Shown here: piece after piece, positions 14,599 to 16,297 of the stretch
How positions within the stretch are numbered: position 1 is the first letter of the stretch
Layout: the number at the start of each line of letters is the position of its first letter
Position numbers and translations under genes: made by a program
DNA from: Candidatus Bathyarchaeota archaeon
GTDB lineage: Archaea > Thermoproteota > Bathyarchaeia > 40CM-2-53-6
Length of the DNA: 16,297 nt
NCBI GenBank assembly: GCA_005882955.1
Contig: VBBB01000074.1
Coordinates: 574 to 16,870, forward strand
Direction: 5' to 3'
Notes under the pieces: generated by a model
Database searches by the model: none
Seen by the model: only the letters and a program-made list of their open reading frames with translations
What the model was told of the DNA's origin: nothing

Positions 14599-15303
14599 TT
14601 GATCAGACCAGAAAATAGAAGACCATGGGTTCCTAAAACCGCAGAACTCACGCTTACTGCCGGCCTAGCGGCTATCTACGCCATCACAACTTATCTCCCG
14701 CTGAGCAAGTTCATAGGCGGACCGGGATTCATCACTCTCGAAATCGTCATGCTCCCAATAATCGCCGCACTATTGAGACCACCTCTTGCACTAGCAGCGG
14801 TCTTTGTAGGCAGTCTCGTAGCGGCGCTGGGGCAATCCAGTTTCACCTTCACCTTTGGACCCGTCGGACTCCTCATCCCCTTGATCGCTGTTGCAGCCGG
14901 AAGCATTGCTTTCCACTACCGCCTCGGACCCATCGTCCCCTGGGCCTATATCCTAGCAGGCGCAGTATACTACGTCGCACTGTCCAACGGCGGAACGCTT
15001 CTCTGGCTCGCCCCCTACTTTCTGGTAATAATCTCCCTCCCCGTAATCTTCAGAATCCGGGACAATCCTCGCATAGGACTACTCTCCTTCTACACAGCCA
15101 TGGCCGAACAGGTCACCCTAAACATCCTCAGCATCAGCATTCTAGGCCTAACTGGGGCGTTCTGGATAGGCGTCACACCATTGATGTATGCCGAGAGAAC
15201 TCTCGCAACGATAGGTGGAGCAACGGGAATCGTTGCCCTTAAATCGGGACTGGGAGGCAGACTCGACCTAACAGAGCGGTCGCCGAGGGAGGTGAGACAG
15301 TAG
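14599..15303 (+). CDS. ECF-transporter S-component-like integral membrane protein
   Basis: 234 residues with six or seven predicted membrane helices (about 14-34, 42-60, 61-80, 87-105, 112-129, 134-152 and 165-185). The pattern AELTLTAGLAAIYAITTYLP, PGFITLEIVMLPIIAALLRPP, then a Gly-rich third helix and FGPVGLLIPLIAVAAG resembles substrate-binding S components of energy-coupling-factor transporters, which import vitamins, queuosine precursors or similar micronutrients. No ECF ATPase or T component is in the window, so it would share a module encoded elsewhere or work alone. Start TTG at 14599 has GGGAGG four to five bases upstream, a site that can be masked by the leader structure. The substrate is not predictable. 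It is followed two bases later by the zinc-ribbon gene. Confidence 0.7.
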   Translation: MIRPENRRPWVPKTAELTLTAGLAAIYAITTYLPLSKFIGGPGFITLEIVMLPIIAALLRPPLALAAVFVGSLVAALGQSSFTFTFGPVGLLIPLIAVAAGSIAFHYRLGPIVPWAYILAGAVYYVALSNGGTLLWLAPYFLVIISLPVIFRIRDNPRIGLLSFYTAMAEQVTLNILSISILGLTGAFWIGVTPLMYAERTLATIGGATGIVALKSGLGGRLDLTERSPREVRQ

Positions 15304-15305
15304 AA

Positions 15306-15506
15306 ATGTGTGTTACACCAGTCGTGAAATGCTGGCATTGTGGAGAATGGTTCGTCAAGAAATCTAACAGAGAGAGCTTCGAGGCATGTCCGAGCTGTGG
15401 AAAGGGCTTCGAACAGCTCAGCCCTGAGGCACAGCGTGCCGTGAAGGCTACGCTAGCGCCATTCTTCGAAGTACCTAGGCTGAAGGCAGAGCAGATCGCA
15501 GCCTAG
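15306..15506 (+). CDS. Small zinc-ribbon protein
   Basis: 66 residues. A zinc ribbon is formed by CWHCGEWF (residues 9-16) and CPSCGKGF, two CxxC knuckles 16 residues apart, which should bind one zinc ion. The C-terminal third (LSPEAQRAVKATLAPFFEVP) is helical. The ATG at 15306 lies two bases after the transporter stop, with GGAGGTGA at 15288-15295 as ribosome binding site, so it is very likely expressed from the same leader-controlled transcript. It is followed by T-runs that end the operon. Role unknown: adaptor, small DNA/RNA-binding protein or regulator are possible. Confidence 0.8.
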   Translation: MCVTPVVKCWHCGEWFVKKSNRESFEACPSCGKGFEQLSPEAQRAVKATLAPFFEVPRLKAEQIAA

Positions 15507-15516
15507 GTTGCCTCCA

Positions 15517-15560
15517 TTTTTTGAACTAGCAAAAACTCAACCATTTTTCCATTTGTTTTA
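15517..15560 (+). terminator. Multiple T-run terminator after the zinc-ribbon gene
   Basis: TTTTTT (15517-15522), TTTTT (15544-15548) and TTTGTTTT (15552-15559) follow the stop within 55 bp without a strong hairpin, the usual archaeal arrangement. Confidence 0.55.
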
Positions 15561-15652
15561 CGAGGCGCGTCGGTAGGACTGTTACCAGATTTTCAAGGCA
15601 TGGGTTAGGTGTGGAATTTGACCAACCATGAGCCTCCTAACACTCGGTTTTA

Positions 15653-16024
15653 ATGAAGTCGAAGAAGAAAGCTAAGACCCGTTCAAAATCTAAACCTCGT
15701 GCCAAATCGAAGGCGCACACAAAGAGCAAGACTCATGCTCGCACCGGGACGAAGGCGGCTCACCCAGCCATCGTCGAATCGATTCCTAGCCCGAATGTCA
15801 CTCTCAATCCTGCACTGAAGACGTGTCAGGAGGTAGAAGTCGGCGACATCGGCGGATTCGGCAGTCCAGATGAACTGGAGGAGCATGAGAAACGTTGCGC
15901 CGAGCCAGCCATAGAGTTCTGCAGCAACTGCGGCAAGAACCTGTGCCGCAACCATTACGATCTGATCCATAGAGACCACGATAGCAGCGGACACTCCACC
16001 AGCTCCAGCATGACGCAGCAGTAG
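15653..16024 (+). CDS. Small zinc-finger (B-box-like) protein with histone-like basic tail, paralog B
   Basis: 123 residues. The N-terminal 36 or so are extremely basic (MKSKKKAKTRSKSKPRAKSK and further KSK/TK repeats), like a histone H1-type tail. The C-terminal part has KTC, GGFGS and C-x7-C-x2-C-x4-C-x2-H-x4-H-x2-H (RCAE...EFCSNCGKNLCRNHY...HRDH). Cys/His spacing is identical to paralog A at 13992-14378 and the flanking residues are largely shared. The end is Ser/His-rich. The ATG at 15653 has no Shine-Dalgarno sequence; a TATA-like GAATTTGA at 15614-15621 would give a leader of about 10 nt. A zinc-dependent nucleic-acid or protein-binding role is inferred from tail and finger; no known family is claimed. 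Confidence 0.8.
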   Translation: MKSKKKAKTRSKSKPRAKSKAHTKSKTHARTGTKAAHPAIVESIPSPNVTLNPALKTCQEVEVGDIGGFGSPDELEEHEKRCAEPAIEFCSNCGKNLCRNHYDLIHRDHDSSGHSTSSSMTQQ

Positions 16025-16297
16025 AAGACCCCGGGGCAAACCCTGAGAGTCCCCTGTGAAACGCCCTAGAATCTGCTTAGGATCAAAAACCTGGGCATAG
16101 TCATGTTAATCCTCTGAGATCAGCGACGATAATCCAGCCGTCGAGTCTAACATCATCCCGTAAAATCTTTAATGGTCCAGAATTCAAGAATATTTCTAGA
16201 ATCGACCCATCCTCGCGTGACAGATCGGGCTGGATCTTATTTCCGGTTCTAGGCTAACGGCCAGAAACTTCTTTTCTCGTTAGTTGGGCCGCAACAA
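16025..16297. other. Right-end stretch without a convincing gene
   Basis: No gene with a normal start was found. On the minus strand an open frame of 50 codons (16253 to 16101) ends in ILRDDVRLDGWIIVADLRGL, which looks protein-like, but it has no ATG or GTG and is preceded by an in-frame stop. It could be a remnant or chance. A TATA-like CTTTAAT lies at 16167-16173 on the plus strand, with no clear gene before the window edge. Confidence 0.3.

Noticed and set aside
15683..16039. Minus-strand frame of 118 codons antisense to paralog B
   Set aside because: Same argument: the plus strand carries the conserved zinc-finger pattern.
1..16297. CRISPR arrays, insertion sequences or tRNA genes
   Set aside because: No regularly spaced repeats, no transposase-like protein with terminal repeats, and no cloverleaf with a T-loop motif were found by reading.

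Overview
The window looks archaeal. Recognisable TATA-like boxes lie about 26-35 bp upstream of many start codons. Several genes appear leaderless or nearly so, TTG starts are common, transcripts seem to end in T-rich tracts, and several small proteins are zinc-ribbon or zinc-finger types. Gene content (wHTH regulator, ECF-type membrane protein, PsbP-like surface protein with a Pro-rich tail, a 4-TM 'KVYLDGNWNVP' protein) fits a mesophilic Thermoproteota lineage such as Bathyarchaeia or Nitrososphaeria. That placement is inference; no rRNA or ribosomal protein gene is present to fix it.

Layout. A DUF1697 gene runs off the left edge (1-190, minus). Divergent from it is a tight four-gene plus-strand operon (418-4237): wHTH regulator, 4-TM membrane protein, zinc-less MDR oxidoreductase and NAD-epimerase/dehydratase-like SDR. 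A degenerate metallo-beta-lactamase-like protein follows on the minus strand (4286-4933). It diverges from a two-gene operon of a COG2159-type amidohydrolase and a GNAT acetyltransferase (5061-6373). A membrane-anchored hypothetical protein (6524-7039) and a frameshifted surface protein (7412-8655) come next. A PrxQ-like peroxiredoxin (8816-9418, minus) has a near-perfect 26-bp dyad in its promoter and diverges from a small DUF559/Vsr-like nuclease (9561-9914). A PsbP-like surface protein and a 4-TM membrane protein follow (10027-11504). An ABC exporter operon (11522-13811, minus) consists of an intact ATPase and a permease broken by a frameshift.

The right end is the most unusual part. Two paralogous small proteins, with basic Lys/His-rich tails and an identical Cys/His zinc-finger pattern, lie on opposite strands (13992-14378 minus and 15653-16024 plus). 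They flank an ECF S-component-like transporter gene translationally coupled to a 66-aa zinc-ribbon protein. The transporter's short predicted leader (about 14531-14598) is almost entirely structured and can pair its apical loop perfectly with the ribosome binding site, which makes it a riboswitch-like candidate.

Regulatory dyads also occur at the promoters of 6524, 8816, 10027 and 10938. Both frameshifts (about 7726-7759 and 11908-11950) could be real decay or assembly errors. No tRNA, rRNA, insertion sequence or CRISPR array was seen.
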